Assembly (NCBI GenBank): GCA_913019935.1
Contig: CAJVZC010000003.1
Location: forward strand, 1-64,000
Reading direction: 5' to 3'
DNA length: 64,000 bases
DNA from: an uncultured Methylococcales bacterium
GTDB lineage: Bacteria; Pseudomonadota; Gammaproteobacteria; Methylococcales; Methylomonadaceae
Shown here one piece after another: positions 15,640 through 25,292 of the stretch. The number at the start of each line of letters is the position of its first letter. The stretch's first letter is position 1. The notes beneath the pieces were generated by a model. It saw only the letters and a list, made by a program, of their open reading frames with translations. It had not been told where the DNA came from and made no database searches. The position numbers were made by a program, and so were the translations under genes.

Positions 15640-18411
15640 ATGGCCGCTAACCCAGAAACTACAAAAAACACCATAACCTTCTCTCTGGACGGGGACAATA
15701 TAGAAGCCGCTGCCGATGAAACCATTCTCGAGGCGGCAAAAAGACACGGCAAAGAAATTCCCCATCTGTGTTACAAAGAAGGCCTAAGAGCGGATGGAAA
15801 CTGTCGTGCTTGCGTGGTTGAAATCGAAGGAGAACGTGTTTTAGCACCCTCTTGCTGTAGAGCGCCTACTGAAAACATGCAAGTCAAAAGCCAGAGTGAA
15901 CGAGCACTGAAATCACAAAAAATGGTTCTTGAACTATTACTATCAGATATGCCGGAGCAGGGCCCCTCCCCGTACAAAAAAGATTCAGAGTTAGACCTCT
16001 GGGCTAATAAATTAGCCCTTTCAACCCCCAGATTTCCCAGCCGCGCACAACCCAAAGCAGACACCTCACACCCCGCTATGGCGGTGAACTTAGATGCTTG
16101 TATTCAATGTACACGCTGCGTTAGGGCTTGCCGTGAAGAACAAATGAATGATGTTATTGGCTACGCCAACCGTGGCAAACATTCTGAAATTGTCTTTGAT
16201 ATTGGAGACCCCATGGGCGCCAGTAGTTGTGTGGGTTGCGGTGAATGTGTTCAGGCCTGCCCTACCGGTGCCCTGATGCCGGCTCATAATGTTGGTCTAG
16301 AAACAATCGACAAGACTGTTGATTCAACTTGCCCGTATTGCGGCGTCGGTTGCTTAATCAAATACCATGTCAAAGACAATAAAATCATGTACACCGAAGG
16401 TCGAGACGGTTACACCAATCACCACCGGTTATGCGTTAAAGGTCGTTTCGGATTTAATTATATTGATAACCCTCTGCGACTAACAACCCCACTCATCCGA
16501 CGTGAAGGCGTTGCTAAAAGCACCGAACTTCTGGATCCCGATAATATTAATGACGTCTTTCGCGAAGCCAGCTGGGAAGAAGCTCTGGATTTTGCCGCCC
16601 ATGGTTTTTTATCTATCCGCGACAATATCGGCAATAATGCTTTAGCAGGACTGGGTTCAGCCAAAGGCAGTAATGAAGAAGCTTATCTGTTTCAAAAACT
16701 GATTAGAACTGGATTTGGCTCAAACAATGTCGACCATTGCACCCGACTTTGCCATGCATCATCGGTTGTCGCCTTATTAGAATGTCTTGGCAGTGGCGCG
16801 GTTTCAAACCCTGTATCCGATGTTAGCGATGCCGAAGTTATCATCATTATTGGCTCAAATCCAACGGTCAATCACCCCGTTGGCGCCACCTTTATGAAGA
16901 ATGCCAGTAAAAAGGGCACAAAAATAATCTTAATCGATCCGGCCAAAACCGATATCGCCAAATACGCGTCTTATTCTTTACAGTTTAGACCTGATACCGA
17001 TGTCGCCTTACTCAATGCCATGATGTATACCATTTTGGAAGAGCAACTCCAAGATAATGATTATATTCATGCCCACACTGAGAATTTTGAGGTTATGAGC
17101 GATCATGTCGCCGATTACAGCCCTGAAAAGGTGGCCCCAATCTGCGGCATTGATGCCGAAACCATTCGAGAAGTTTCCAGACTCTACGCTAAATCTAAGG
17201 CCTCTATGATTTTATGGGGCATGGGTGTTTCTCAACATATCCATGGAACCGATAATGCACGTTGCCTGATTTCACTGGCCTTAATGACTGGCCAAATAGG
17301 AAGACCTGGCACCGGCCTACACCCTCTTAGAGGTCAAAACAACGTCCAAGGCGCTTCCGATGTCGGCCTTATTCCGATGGTTTTTCCTGATTACCTCCCC
17401 GTTAGCGACCCTGAAAATCGCATAAAATTTGAAAAACTGTGGCAAACACCACTCAGTGCCGACGCTGGCCTCACGACCGTAGAAATGATTCATGAAATCC
17501 TCCATGGTAATGTTCACGGCATGTATGTTGAAGGTGAAAATCCAGCAATGTCTGATCCGAATCAGAACCATGCCAGAAAAGCCTTTGCAGCCCTCAATCA
17601 TTTAGTTGTTCAGGATATTTTTCTCACTGAGACCGCCGGCTTTGCAGATGTTATCTTGCCTGCTTCGGCTTTCTACGAAAAAAATGGCACTTTTTCCAAC
17701 ACTGATCGACGCGTTCAGATGGGCCGCCAAGCCGTTACGCCACCGGGTCAAGCCAAACAAGACCTCTGGATTATTCAAGAAATAGCCAACCGAATGGGCC
17801 TGAACTGGAATTATCAGGGTCCTGAAGATGTATTCAATGAAATGCGATTAGCTATGGACAGTATTGCAGGAATGACTTGGGATCGTCTACAACGGGAAGA
17901 CTCACTAACTTACCCTCTTGAGCAGGAAGGTGACCCTGGACAGCCTATTATTTTTACTGATGGATTTCCAACCGTTACCGGCCGAGGAAAATTTGTCCCC
18001 GCATCCTACACGCAGGCCGATGAACTCCCTGATGAACACTTCCCTTTTATTTTTATTACCGGCCGACAACTAGAGCACTGGCATACCGGCAGCATGACCC
18101 GCCATTCAGAAACATTAAATGCCTTAGAACCCGATCCTGTTGCTTCGATTCACCCTGAAGACCTAGAAAAATTAGGCATTAAAGCTGGAGAGATCATTAC
18201 TTTAGAATCAAAGCGGGGAAAATTGTCCGCCTATGCCAGAGCAGAAACAAGTATCCAGAAAGGAACTATTTTTATGGCTTTTTGCTATAACGAGGCTAGC
18301 GCCAACCTACTCACTAATGAGGCCCTCGACCCCGCAGCTAAAATACCAGAATTCAAATTTTGTGCCATTAAAGCTTATTCAGGCACCCAAATAGACACCC
18401 GAATTCATTAG
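15640..18411 (+). CDS. fdhA: NAD-dependent formate dehydrogenase, catalytic alpha subunit
   Basis: Molybdenum- or tungsten-bis-MGD enzyme oxidising formate to CO2. 923 residues in order: 2Fe-2S ferredoxin domain (C44, C55, C58, C72/73), two 4Fe-4S motifs (C154/157/160/164 and C197/200/203/207), the MGD-proximal 4Fe-4S (C231, C234, C238, C265), then the molybdopterin domains. The metal ligand is cysteine, not selenocysteine: C371 followed by H372 in DHCTRLCHASSVV. The NuoG-type His-Cys cluster motif is not evident around residues 95-125. The C-terminal MGD-binding part includes TGRQLEHWHTGSMTRHS. A strong hairpin follows. No fdhD or fdhE is nearby. Confidence 0.95.
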   Translation: MAANPETTKNTITFSLDGDNIEAAADETILEAAKRHGKEIPHLCYKEGLRADGNCRACVVEIEGERVLAPSCCRAPTENMQVKSQSERALKSQKMVLELLLSDMPEQGPSPYKKDSELDLWANKLALSTPRFPSRAQPKADTSHPAMAVNLDACIQCTRCVRACREEQMNDVIGYANRGKHSEIVFDIGDPMGASSCVGCGECVQACPTGALMPAHNVGLETIDKTVDSTCPYCGVGCLIKYHVKDNKIMYTEGRDGYTNHHRLCVKGRFGFNYIDNPLRLTTPLIRREGVAKSTELLDPDNINDVFREASWEEALDFAAHGFLSIRDNIGNNALAGLGSAKGSNEEAYLFQKLIRTGFGSNNVDHCTRLCHASSVVALLECLGSGAVSNPVSDVSDAEVIIIIGSNPTVNHPVGATFMKNASKKGTKIILIDPAKTDIAKYASYSLQFRPDTDVALLNAMMYTILEEQLQDNDYIHAHTENFEVMSDHVADYSPEKVAPICGIDAETIREVSRLYAKSKASMILWGMGVSQHIHGTDNARCLISLALMTGQIGRPGTGLHPLRGQNNVQGASDVGLIPMVFPDYLPVSDPENRIKFEKLWQTPLSADAGLTTVEMIHEILHGNVHGMYVEGENPAMSDPNQNHARKAFAALNHLVVQDIFLTETAGFADVILPASAFYEKNGTFSNTDRRVQMGRQAVTPPGQAKQDLWIIQEIANRMGLNWNYQGPEDVFNEMRLAMDSIAGMTWDRLQREDSLTYPLEQEGDPGQPIIFTDGFPTVTGRGKFVPASYTQADELPDEHFPFIFITGRQLEHWHTGSMTRHSETLNALEPDPVASIHPEDLEKLGIKAGEIITLESKRGKLSAYARAETSIQKGTIFMAFCYNEASANLLTNEALDPAAKIPEFKFCAIKAYSGTQIDTRIH

Positions 18412-18419
18412 GAAATTAT

Positions 18420-18446
18420 AAAGGTACTGTTACTCACAGTACCTTT
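18420..18446. terminator. Bidirectional terminator between fdhA and iscA
   Basis: A perfect 11-base stem, AAAGGTACTGT / ACAGTACCTTT, around the 5-base loop TACTC. The arms begin with AAA and end with TTT, so they can act for both convergent genes. Confidence 0.75.
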
Positions 18447-18456
18447 AATAATGGTG

Positions 18457-18786
18457 CTAAACGGAAAAACTCTCTCCACAGCCACAAGCATCTTTCACGT
18501 TAGGATTATTAAAAACAAAGGCTTCATTAATGCCTTCTTGTCGATAATCCAATTCCAACCCTTTAATAAAAGAAAGGTGCTCTTCACTAACAATAACTTT
18601 AACGCCATAACCTTCATGAATTGAATCATGGTCAGTTAATACGTCAGCGTAGGCTAAAGTATAGGCGTATCCCGTACAACCCGATTCTTTAACGCCTAAC
18701 TTCAACCCCAGTCCGTGACCGCGCTGCTCTAATTGACGCTTAATCTGTGTAGCCGCCCGTTCAGTCAATGTAATGGAATTATTCAC
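18457..18786 (-). CDS. iscA: Iron-sulfur cluster assembly protein IscA (A-type carrier)
   Basis: A-type Fe-S carrier of 109 residues. The three cluster-binding cysteines are present: KESGCTGYAYTLAY, and CGCGESF at the C-terminus. The NPNVKDACGCGESF ending is closer to IscA than to ErpA or SufA. The start is GTG at 18786, preceded by AGAGAGG. It is the last gene of the unit trmJ - cysE - cysteine desulfurase - iscA, with an A/T-rich 99-base gap before it that includes a TATAAT (18827-18832). Neither iscU nor hscBA/fdx is nearby. Confidence 0.88.
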   Translation of the reverse strand: MNNSITLTERAATQIKRQLEQRGHGLGLKLGVKESGCTGYAYTLAYADVLTDHDSIHEGYGVKVIVSEEHLSFIKGLELDYRQEGINEAFVFNNPNVKDACGCGESFSV

Positions 18787-18885
18787 GATACCTCTCTTGT
18801 AAATCTCAAATTATAAATACTATTGAATTATACGTTAATTTTTACTTTTAATAATCAATGTTTTATTAGCAATAATTCATAATAC

Positions 18886-20007
18886 TTAAGCATTATTGAT
18901 GATCGATTTAAGTAACTGCATAAACTGATCAATTTCAGCTTTCGTGTTCATTTCTCCTAAACTCACCCTGACAGCACTTTTGGCTAAGGCCGCATCAACA
19001 CCCATGGCCAACAAAACATGACTGGCTTCACCGCCACTGGCACAGGCCGAACCACTCGATACGGCACAACCTTTTTTATCTAACTGCATTAAGATCATTT
19101 CACCATCCATTGCTGGCATGGCAAACTGTACGGTGTTCGGTAGACGCTCAACCCGTTCTGAAAATATCGTCACGCCCGGAATCTGCTCGCGTAATTGTTT
19201 TTCTAAATAATTTCTTAACTGCCTTAACGACTCACTCCTGGCCATCAACGAGACCTGAGCAATTTCTGCTGCTTTACCAAAACCAATAATGGCAGGTACA
19301 TTTTCGGTTCCAGCGCGAAGACCATACTCTTGTCCGCCTCCAATTAATAGTGGTGTAAGCGCATCGGGCTGACGTACGACTAAGGCACCCACTCCCTTGG
19401 GTCCATAAATTTTATGACTGGAAAGAGAAAGCATATCCACGCTCAATGTTTTGATATCAATCGGGATTTTCCCTAAGGCCTGCACCGCATCCGTGTGTAA
19501 CGTTATGGGGGCATGAAGGGTTTTAAAGTACTCGGCTAACTGAGCAATCGGTTGTATCACACCTGTTTCATTATTAGCCATCATGACTGATACTAAGTTT
19601 CCACGCGTTGCTAATCTTGAAGGCGCCACCTTAAAATCAACAACGCCTTGATGGTCAACATTCAAATACTCAATCGCCAAAGCGTCTTTAATAGATAACG
19701 CCGCCTCTAGAACAGATGGATGCTCTATTTTAGAAATAAAAATTTTTGACGATGCAGGATGAACTAAAGAACCTTTAATAGCTAAATTATTCGCTTCTGT
19801 CCCACCACTGGTAAAAATAACCTCCGATGGCTGTGCACCGACCAATGCAGCCACTTGACAGCGCGCTGTATCCAACGCGCTACGCACAACGCGCCCTAAA
19901 CGGTACAAACTGGATGGGTTCCCATAAAAAGAGGTCATGAAAGGTTGCATAGCCTCCAAAACCCTCAAATCCATAGGCGATGTGGCATTATGATCAAAAT
20001 ATATCAT
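18886..20007 (-). CDS. Cysteine desulfurase (NifS/IscS family)
   Basis: PLP enzyme releasing sulfur from L-cysteine as an enzyme persulfide. 373 residues, about 30 shorter than E. coli IscS. The PLP lysine is K199 in SSHKIYGPKG, the PLP-contact HTDAVQ is at 171-176 and the persulfide cysteine is C322 in SSGSACASGG. The active loop and the overall length place it nearer to the shorter NifS-type group I enzymes than to housekeeping IscS. It lies between cysE (60-base gap) and iscA. In many gammaproteobacteria this place holds iscR-iscS-iscU-iscA, but here iscR and iscU are missing. Confidence 0.9.
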   Translation of the reverse strand: MIYFDHNATSPMDLRVLEAMQPFMTSFYGNPSSLYRLGRVVRSALDTARCQVAALVGAQPSEVIFTSGGTEANNLAIKGSLVHPASSKIFISKIEHPSVLEAALSIKDALAIEYLNVDHQGVVDFKVAPSRLATRGNLVSVMMANNETGVIQPIAQLAEYFKTLHAPITLHTDAVQALGKIPIDIKTLSVDMLSLSSHKIYGPKGVGALVVRQPDALTPLLIGGGQEYGLRAGTENVPAIIGFGKAAEIAQVSLMARSESLRQLRNYLEKQLREQIPGVTIFSERVERLPNTVQFAMPAMDGEMILMQLDKKGCAVSSGSACASGGEASHVLLAMGVDAALAKSAVRVSLGEMNTKAEIDQFMQLLKSIINNA

Positions 20008-20067
20008 CGCGTCGTCAACCCTTCAAAATTTTTGTAAACACACCCTCATTCATAAAAATTATTCTTT

Positions 20068-20829
20068 TTAATGCTTCCCTGAACCGTCATCAATTTCATG
20101 AACCTCTAACTCAGGAATGGGTTCTTCTTTATATTCAATACCCGCTTTATTGAGCACCTTCTTCATACCCTCAATTTGACCATCTAACAGATGAATATGA
20201 TCCAATATTTTATTAATTGCATTAGAAACGGGATCAGGAATACCGCTGGCAGTACCGTAAGCATCAAAACCCATTTTATTGGCAATAGCATCACGTTTCG
20301 CACTGGATTGCTTAACTCGTCTTTCAACAACATAAGCTGGAATACCGACTACCGTCACACCCTTTGGCACGTCTTTCAAGACCACCGAATTGGAGCCAAT
20401 ACGAGCGTTCTTTCCAACCACAATAGGCCCTAAAACCTTAGCACCGGCGCCAATAACAACCCCATCTTTCAAACAAGGGTGTCGATTACCCTTTTTCCAA
20501 GCTGTCCCACCTAAAGTTACCCCATGATACAAAGTACAATCATCCCCAATGATCGCCGTCTCGCCAATCACCACACCCATACCATGATCAATAAAAAAAC
20601 GCCGACCAATTTGAACACCGGGGTGAATTTCTATACCGGTTAACCACCGCGACAAATGCGACACAAAACGCCCCAGCCATTTAAACTTCATTACCCATAG
20701 CCGATGACTCACACGATGTAATAACACGGCATGAAACCCGGGATAAGTCGTCACAACCTCCCAAATCGAATGGGCCGCGGGGTCACGGTCAAAAACACAA
20801 TCAATATCTTCTTTTATTCGATTAAACAT
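20068..20829 (-). CDS. cysE: Serine O-acetyltransferase
   Basis: Makes O-acetylserine, the direct precursor of cysteine. 253 residues: an N-terminal helical region ([23 protein letters not shown]) and the left-handed beta-helix of hexapeptide repeats ([44 protein letters not shown]). The C-terminal tail is long and acidic. It lies 7 bases after trmJ and upstream of the cysteine desulfurase, so cysteine supply and sulfur release from cysteine share an operon. Confidence 0.95.
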   Translation of the reverse strand: MFNRIKEDIDCVFDRDPAAHSIWEVVTTYPGFHAVLLHRVSHRLWVMKFKWLGRFVSHLSRWLTGIEIHPGVQIGRRFFIDHGMGVVIGETAIIGDDCTLYHGVTLGGTAWKKGNRHPCLKDGVVIGAGAKVLGPIVVGKNARIGSNSVVLKDVPKGVTVVGIPAYVVERRVKQSSAKRDAIANKMGFDAYGTASGIPDPVSNAINKILDHIHLLDGQIEGMKKVLNKAGIEYKEEPIPELEVHEIDDGSGKH

Positions 20830-20836
20830 GAAATAC

Positions 20837-21556
20837 CTACTCTTTACTACCCTGAGACATGCGTAAAATACCGCGTAAAATATCTACTTCTCGCGTAGAT
20901 AAACGACTTCGACTATATAACCGTCGCAGCCTACGCATCACGGAATTTGATTGACCTGACTGAATAAAATCAATGGCTGTTAACGTTTCCTGTAAATGTT
21001 GATAAAAACCTTCTATTTGTGTCGATGTGGCCAACGGCTCAGACTCCGGAGATACTTGCTCCACGGCTTTCTGATTAGCCTCAGAATACAACTCATAAGT
21101 AAACACCTGTACCGCTGCGGCAAGATTAAGTGAACTAAAATCCTTATTACACGGAATACGAATTAAATACTGACAAGAATCTAATTCCGCATTGGTCAGC
21201 CCAGAATTCTCGCGACCAAAAACCAATGCCACCTGATTCGTTTGTGCGTCTTGTACAGCTTGTTGTGCACATTGTTTAGCTAGCAATGTCGGCCAACCAA
21301 TGGTCCTGTCACGCGCACTCGCACCCATGACCACCTCACAGTCTGCAATCGCTTCGTTTAATGTGTCACACACCACAGCAGAGGCTAAAACATCATCGGC
21401 ACCTGATGCACGCGCAGTTGCATCCGCACTTGGAAATGTTTTCGGTTTCACTAGATAGAGTTCTGTTAACGCCATATTCTTCATTGCACGCGCAATGGCA
21501 CCAATATTGCCAGGATGCGATGTTTCAACAAGAACAATTCTGATATTAGCTAACAA
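20837..21556 (-). CDS. trmJ: tRNA (cytidine/uridine-2'-O-)-methyltransferase TrmJ
   Basis: SPOUT-class methyltransferase modifying position 32 of tRNAs. 239 residues. The N-terminal [22 protein letters not shown] and the AdoMet-knot segments [17 protein letters not shown] and [21 protein letters not shown] are characteristic of SpoU/TrmJ. The C-terminal extension ends [15 protein letters not shown], as in TrmJ. It starts a leftward unit and is divergent from suhB, the same arrangement as in E. coli. Confidence 0.93.
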   Translation of the reverse strand: MLANIRIVLVETSHPGNIGAIARAMKNMALTELYLVKPKTFPSADATARASGADDVLASAVVCDTLNEAIADCEVVMGASARDRTIGWPTLLAKQCAQQAVQDAQTNQVALVFGRENSGLTNAELDSCQYLIRIPCNKDFSSLNLAAAVQVFTYELYSEANQKAVEQVSPESEPLATSTQIEGFYQHLQETLTAIDFIQSGQSNSVMRRLRRLYSRSRLSTREVDILRGILRMSQGSKE

Positions 21557-21638
21557 TGTTATTCCTTACGCGAAATGTACAAATTCTACCAAAATATTTG
21601 TTATCCTATATGGTTTTTACAAATATGTGATATCTACT

Positions 21639-22433
21639 ATGCAACCCATGTTAAACATTGCTGTCCGAGCCGCTCGAAGTGCCGGTGAGTTAATACTACG
21701 CTCCATTGATAACATTGGTGCTTTAAAAGTACACCAAAAGAGCAAAAATGATTTTGCTTCTGAAGTAGATAAATCAGCTGAATATGAAATCATCCGTATC
21801 ATTAACAGCGCCTACCCAGAGCACAGCATTATCGCCGAGGAAAGTGGACATCACCCCGGCAATGATTATGTCTGGATTATTGACCCGCTTGACGGTACCA
21901 CCAATTTTCTTCATGGCTTTCCACAATACGCTATTTCCATCGCCCTAACACACAAAGGAAAACTCACTCAAGCGGTCATTTATGACCCACTAAGAGATGA
22001 ACTATTTTGTGCTAGCCAAGGCGCAGGTGCTTTACTCAATGACCGAAAAATTCGCGTTTCCCAACAATCACACCTCCAAGGATCCCTATTAGGGACCGGA
22101 TTCCCTTTCAAACACCAAAAACATCTCGATGCTTATTTAGAAATGTTTAAGGCCTTACATGTCGATTCTGCTGGAATTCGTCGCACCGGCTCGACAGCCC
22201 TAGATCTTGCTTACTTAGCGGCAGGACGATTAGATGGTTTCTGGGAAATTGGCCTACGCCCTTGGGACATGGCAGCTGGGATCTTATTAGTACAAGAAGC
22301 AGGTGGCGTCGTGACTGACTTCTCATTCGACCACCACTTCATGAAAAGTGGCAACATTATCGCTGGAAATCCAAAAATGCATCAAATTATTTATAATGCA
22401 ATCAACCCGCATATTACAGATTCGTTAAAATAA
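21639..22433 (+). CDS. suhB: Inositol-1-monophosphatase SuhB
   Basis: Mg-dependent inositol monophosphatase; in E. coli SuhB also works with the Nus factors in rRNA antitermination. 264 residues from the ATG at 21639 (MQPMLNIAVRAARSAG). The frame is open to 21495, but the upstream part lies in the trmJ promoter region and is not conserved-looking. Metal-binding motifs: EEESGH-type IIAEESGH, then DPLDGTTNFLHGFP, and the C-terminal LRPWDMAAGILLVQEAGG. It is transcribed away from trmJ. Confidence 0.94.
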   Translation: MQPMLNIAVRAARSAGELILRSIDNIGALKVHQKSKNDFASEVDKSAEYEIIRIINSAYPEHSIIAEESGHHPGNDYVWIIDPLDGTTNFLHGFPQYAISIALTHKGKLTQAVIYDPLRDELFCASQGAGALLNDRKIRVSQQSHLQGSLLGTGFPFKHQKHLDAYLEMFKALHVDSAGIRRTGSTALDLAYLAAGRLDGFWEIGLRPWDMAAGILLVQEAGGVVTDFSFDHHFMKSGNIIAGNPKMHQIIYNAINPHITDSLK

Positions 22434-22473
22434 TAACTTTATCGCTTCTCAAGAAAAATAAATAGGCCGTTAA

Positions 22474-23076
22474 TTACGACACTGTCAACGCAAACATTAC
22501 CGCATTCTCACGACCATTCTCAGTCGGATAATAAGCCTTTCTTTCGCCTATTTTCTTAAAACCATACTTTTTATAAAGTCCAATGGCAGATTTATTCGTT
22601 TTTCTCACTTCTAAGAGCAAGGTATCAACAATCGGTTTTTCTTGCGCCACGCCAATCATTTCCTCCAACAAACGCGCGCCCCAGCCTTCTCCTTGTGCAT
22701 CACTACTTACACAAAGATTCATAATATGCGCCTCATCAACACCAATGGCTAAAACTGCATAACCAAAAACAGCGTGCTCATCCTCACACACCCAACAATG
22801 ATAACCGGGCACAACCATGCAATCGACTAGAATACCTCGAGTCCACGGGTATTTATAAACGCTCTGCTCTATGGCCAAAACAGAATCAATATCTGTCGTT
22901 TTCATCTTACGAATATGCTTTAAACTTTCTGGATCAACTGAACCCGGAAAAATTTTCGCATAAAACTGCCGGTCCGCATCATAAGTAAAAAAACTTTTGA
23001 TCTGTTCAACTAAAACATGGCAGATCAATTTACGCCGTTCTTCAAACAATTCAATACCACCTGTAAATCTAACCAT
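22474..23076 (-). CDS. rimI: Ribosomal protein alanine N-acetyltransferase RimI, start uncertain
   Basis: GNAT enzyme that acetylates the N-terminus of ribosomal protein S18. The RimI core is clear: IEQSVYKYPWT, HIMNLCVSSDAQGEGWGARLL (acetyl-CoA loop), LEVRKTNKSAIGLYKKYGF and YYPTENGREN. The start is open to choice. ATG 22905 gives 143 residues but trims the first strand and lacks a ribosome site. TTG 23028 overlaps the upstream stop as TTGA. ATG 23076 overlaps the glycosylase gene by 52 bases and adds about 57 residues of coding-like sequence. It follows the uracil-DNA glycosylase gene and is probably cotranscribed. Confidence 0.88.
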   Translation of the reverse strand: MVRFTGGIELFEERRKLICHVLVEQIKSFFTYDADRQFYAKIFPGSVDPESLKHIRKMKTTDIDSVLAIEQSVYKYPWTRGILVDCMVVPGYHCWVCEDEHAVFGYAVLAIGVDEAHIMNLCVSSDAQGEGWGARLLEEMIGVAQEKPIVDTLLLEVRKTNKSAIGLYKKYGFKKIGERKAYYPTENGRENAVMFALTVS

Positions 23077-23735
23077 GTTTTTCGTTTCTCTAAGGGTTCC
23101 TGTAATAACTGTGCCGGATGTAAAATCGCCATCAGTGGAATTTCATTACGGTAATGTATTTTACCACTTATTTGACTCATGGACTTGTCGCTAGCCAGCA
23201 AGGCTTTAGCTGCGACTTCACCGACCGCCAAAATCATCTTTGGTTTAACCCATTGTATTTGCTGCTCCAAATAGGGCAAACACTCGTTCACGGCTAACTG
23301 CATGGACTTTGGAGCCTCAACTCCCTTACATTTTACAATAGTGGTCAGATAGACATCCTCACGAATCCAGCCCATTGCACTAATCATTTCTGTTAGTAAC
23401 TGACCCGACTCTCCTACAAAAGGAGCTCCTAAACGATCTTCAGTTTCGTCCGGAGCAGCACCAATAAACATCAAATCCGCACGCTTATTTCCTTCACCGA
23501 CTATGGCATGCGTTCGGTGTTGACAATGCGTGCAACGCTGGCAAGACTCTACATCACTCGCGAGTTGTTGCCAATTCGAGCTATCATTAGCAACACCGTC
23601 ACGCTCTTCCTTTGGCGACTCTAAAGACTCAATACGAGCAGGTACTTTTGTTACCGCGGGTAAAGAATTATTGCGCGAAACCCAAACTTTAATCCCCATA
23701 ACTGCTAAGAATTTTAGTCGCGCCTTTTCCTCCAC
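23025..23735 (-). CDS. Uracil-DNA glycosylase, family 4/5 Fe-S type
   Basis: Removes uracil from DNA to start base-excision repair. 236 residues: a poorly conserved N-terminal 65 residues, then Fe-S cysteines in ESCQRCTHC, GEGNKRADLMFIGAAPDETEDR (motif 1, with GAAPD replacing the usual GEAPG), GAPFVGESGQLL, later Cys ligands in TIVKCKG and NECLPYLEQQI, and the C-terminal LHPAQLL (the usual HPS/HPA motif). It lies 15 bases after leuA and before rimI on the same strand. Confidence 0.85.
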   Translation of the reverse strand: MEEKARLKFLAVMGIKVWVSRNNSLPAVTKVPARIESLESPKEERDGVANDSSNWQQLASDVESCQRCTHCQHRTHAIVGEGNKRADLMFIGAAPDETEDRLGAPFVGESGQLLTEMISAMGWIREDVYLTTIVKCKGVEAPKSMQLAVNECLPYLEQQIQWVKPKMILAVGEVAAKALLASDKSMSQISGKIHYRNEIPLMAILHPAQLLQEPLEKRKTWLDLQVVLNCLKNGVN

Positions 23736-23750
23736 ACCGCCTCCTATCTT

Positions 23751-25292
23751 TTAAACCGTTCCTTTTTGTGGGTGTGACCGCACTGCCGAAGACTTAATTT
23801 TATTAATCGCGTTAATATAAGCTTTTGCTGATGCAATCACAATATCGGTATCTGAGCCTAACCCATTGACAATTTTACCGTCTTGTTCCAAACGAACCGT
23901 GACCTCACCTTGCGCGTCGGTACCATCAGTAATATTATTTACTGAATATAATCTCAGTGCTGCAGAATTATCCACTAACTGATCAACGGCCCTAAGACTC
24001 GCATCTACCGCACCACTGCCTTCTGAATCTGCTGAAACTTCACGATTATTAATACTCAAAGTAACATACGCTCTAGGAATTTCTCCCGTTTCTGAACAGA
24101 CCTTCAATGCAATAAACTTAATTTCTTCATCAGCGTCAATACTTGCCTCAGAAATTAAGGCCTGCAAGTCCTCATCAAAAATATCATGCTTTTTATCCGC
24201 TAGTTGCTTAAAACGGAAGAAGACCTCATTTAATTCCTCCTCACTGGAAAAATCAATGCCAAGTTCAATCATCCGTGTTTTAAAAGCATTGCGCCCGGAA
24301 TGTTTTCCCAGAACCATACGATTGGCTGACCAACCGACGTCCTCAGCACGCATGATTTCATACGTTTCTCTATTCTTTAAAACACCGTCTTGATGAATAC
24401 CCGCTTCATGCGCAAACGCATTGGCCCCAACAATAGCTTTATTGGGTTGCACGGGGAATCCTGTGATACTGGACACTAACTTTGAACAGGTTAAAATTTC
24501 TCGTGTATCCAAAGATGTCTCGCACGGAAATACATCTTGCCGTGTTCGTACCGCCATAACCACTTCTTCAAGCGAGGTGTTTCCTGCCCGCTCACCTAGA
24601 CCATTTATGGTACATTCAACTTGTCTGGCACCATTAATGACTGCAGATAATGAGTTAGCCACGGCTAAACCCAGATCATTATGGCAATGGACAGAAAATA
24701 TCGCCTTATCTGAATTAGGAATACGTTCAATCAAGTTCTTTATCGTTGTTCCGAATTGACCCGGTACACTGTAACCCACCGTATCTGGGATATTTAATGT
24801 GGTTGCACCTGCATCAATCACCGCCTCAAGAATACGGCATAAAAAATCCTCTTCTGAACGACCCGCATCTTCTGGCGAAAATTCCACATTATCTGTATAG
24901 CGCCGCGCTCGTTTAACGGCTCTTACCGCATGTTCAATAACCTCATTCGGCTGCATATTTAACTTCACCTGCATATGGATCGGTGACGTTGCAATAAAGG
25001 TATGAATCCTAGCACTGTTCGCGTGCCTGAGTGCTTCACCAGCACGATCTATATCTTGGTCAAGTGCGCGTGACAAACCGCAAACGGTACTGTCCTTAAT
25101 GACATCTGCCACTGCTTTTACCGCTTCAAAATCACCGATGCTTGCCGCTGGGAACCCAGCCTCCATTACATCAACTTTTAAGCGCTCCAAAGCCTTTGCT
25201 ATTCTAACCTTTTCATCTTTGTTCATTGATGCGCCAGGGCTTTGTTCGCCATCACGCATGGTAGTATCAAAAATTATTAACTTATCTTTCAT
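23751..25292 (-). CDS. leuA: 2-isopropylmalate synthase
   Basis: First committed step of leucine synthesis: acetyl-CoA plus 2-oxoisovalerate to 2-isopropylmalate. 513 residues: TIM barrel with [13 protein letters not shown] and the metal site [13 protein letters not shown], then the linker and the C-terminal leucine-binding allosteric domain. I choose the ATG at 25292 ([11 protein letters not shown]) over 25307, since GGAG lies 5 bases before it. It leads leuA - UDG - rimI. The 125 bases upstream hold a 37-codon open frame with clustered Leu codons that overlaps the leuA start (see separate entry). Confidence 0.95.
   Translation of the reverse strand: MKDKLIIFDTTMRDGEQSPGASMNKDEKVRIAKALERLKVDVMEAGFPAASIGDFEAVKAVADVIKDSTVCGLSRALDQDIDRAGEALRHANSARIHTFIATSPIHMQVKLNMQPNEVIEHAVRAVKRARRYTDNVEFSPEDAGRSEEDFLCRILEAVIDAGATTLNIPDTVGYSVPGQFGTTIKNLIERIPNSDKAIFSVHCHNDLGLAVANSLSAVINGARQVECTINGLGERAGNTSLEEVVMAVRTRQDVFPCETSLDTREILTCSKLVSSITGFPVQPNKAIVGANAFAHEAGIHQDGVLKNRETYEIMRAEDVGWSANRMVLGKHSGRNAFKTRMIELGIDFSSEEELNEVFFRFKQLADKKHDIFDEDLQALISEASIDADEEIKFIALKVCSETGEIPRAYVTLSINNREVSADSEGSGAVDASLRAVDQLVDNSAALRLYSVNNITDGTDAQGEVTVRLEQDGKIVNGLGSDTDIVIASAKAYINAINKIKSSAVRSHPQKGTV

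Noticed and set aside
16720-16770. Possible selenocysteine (TGA) in FdhA
   Set aside because: The metal-ligand position is a normal Cys codon in DHCTRLCHASS; there is no in-frame TGA.
13923-18411. Several 60-100 codon frames on the opposite strand of fdhB and fdhA
   Set aside because: Shadows of strong coding sequence, without ribosome sites or recognisable domains.
18787-18885. Hidden iscU or iscR
   Set aside because: The 99-base gap is A/T-rich with no frame; neither gene could fit.
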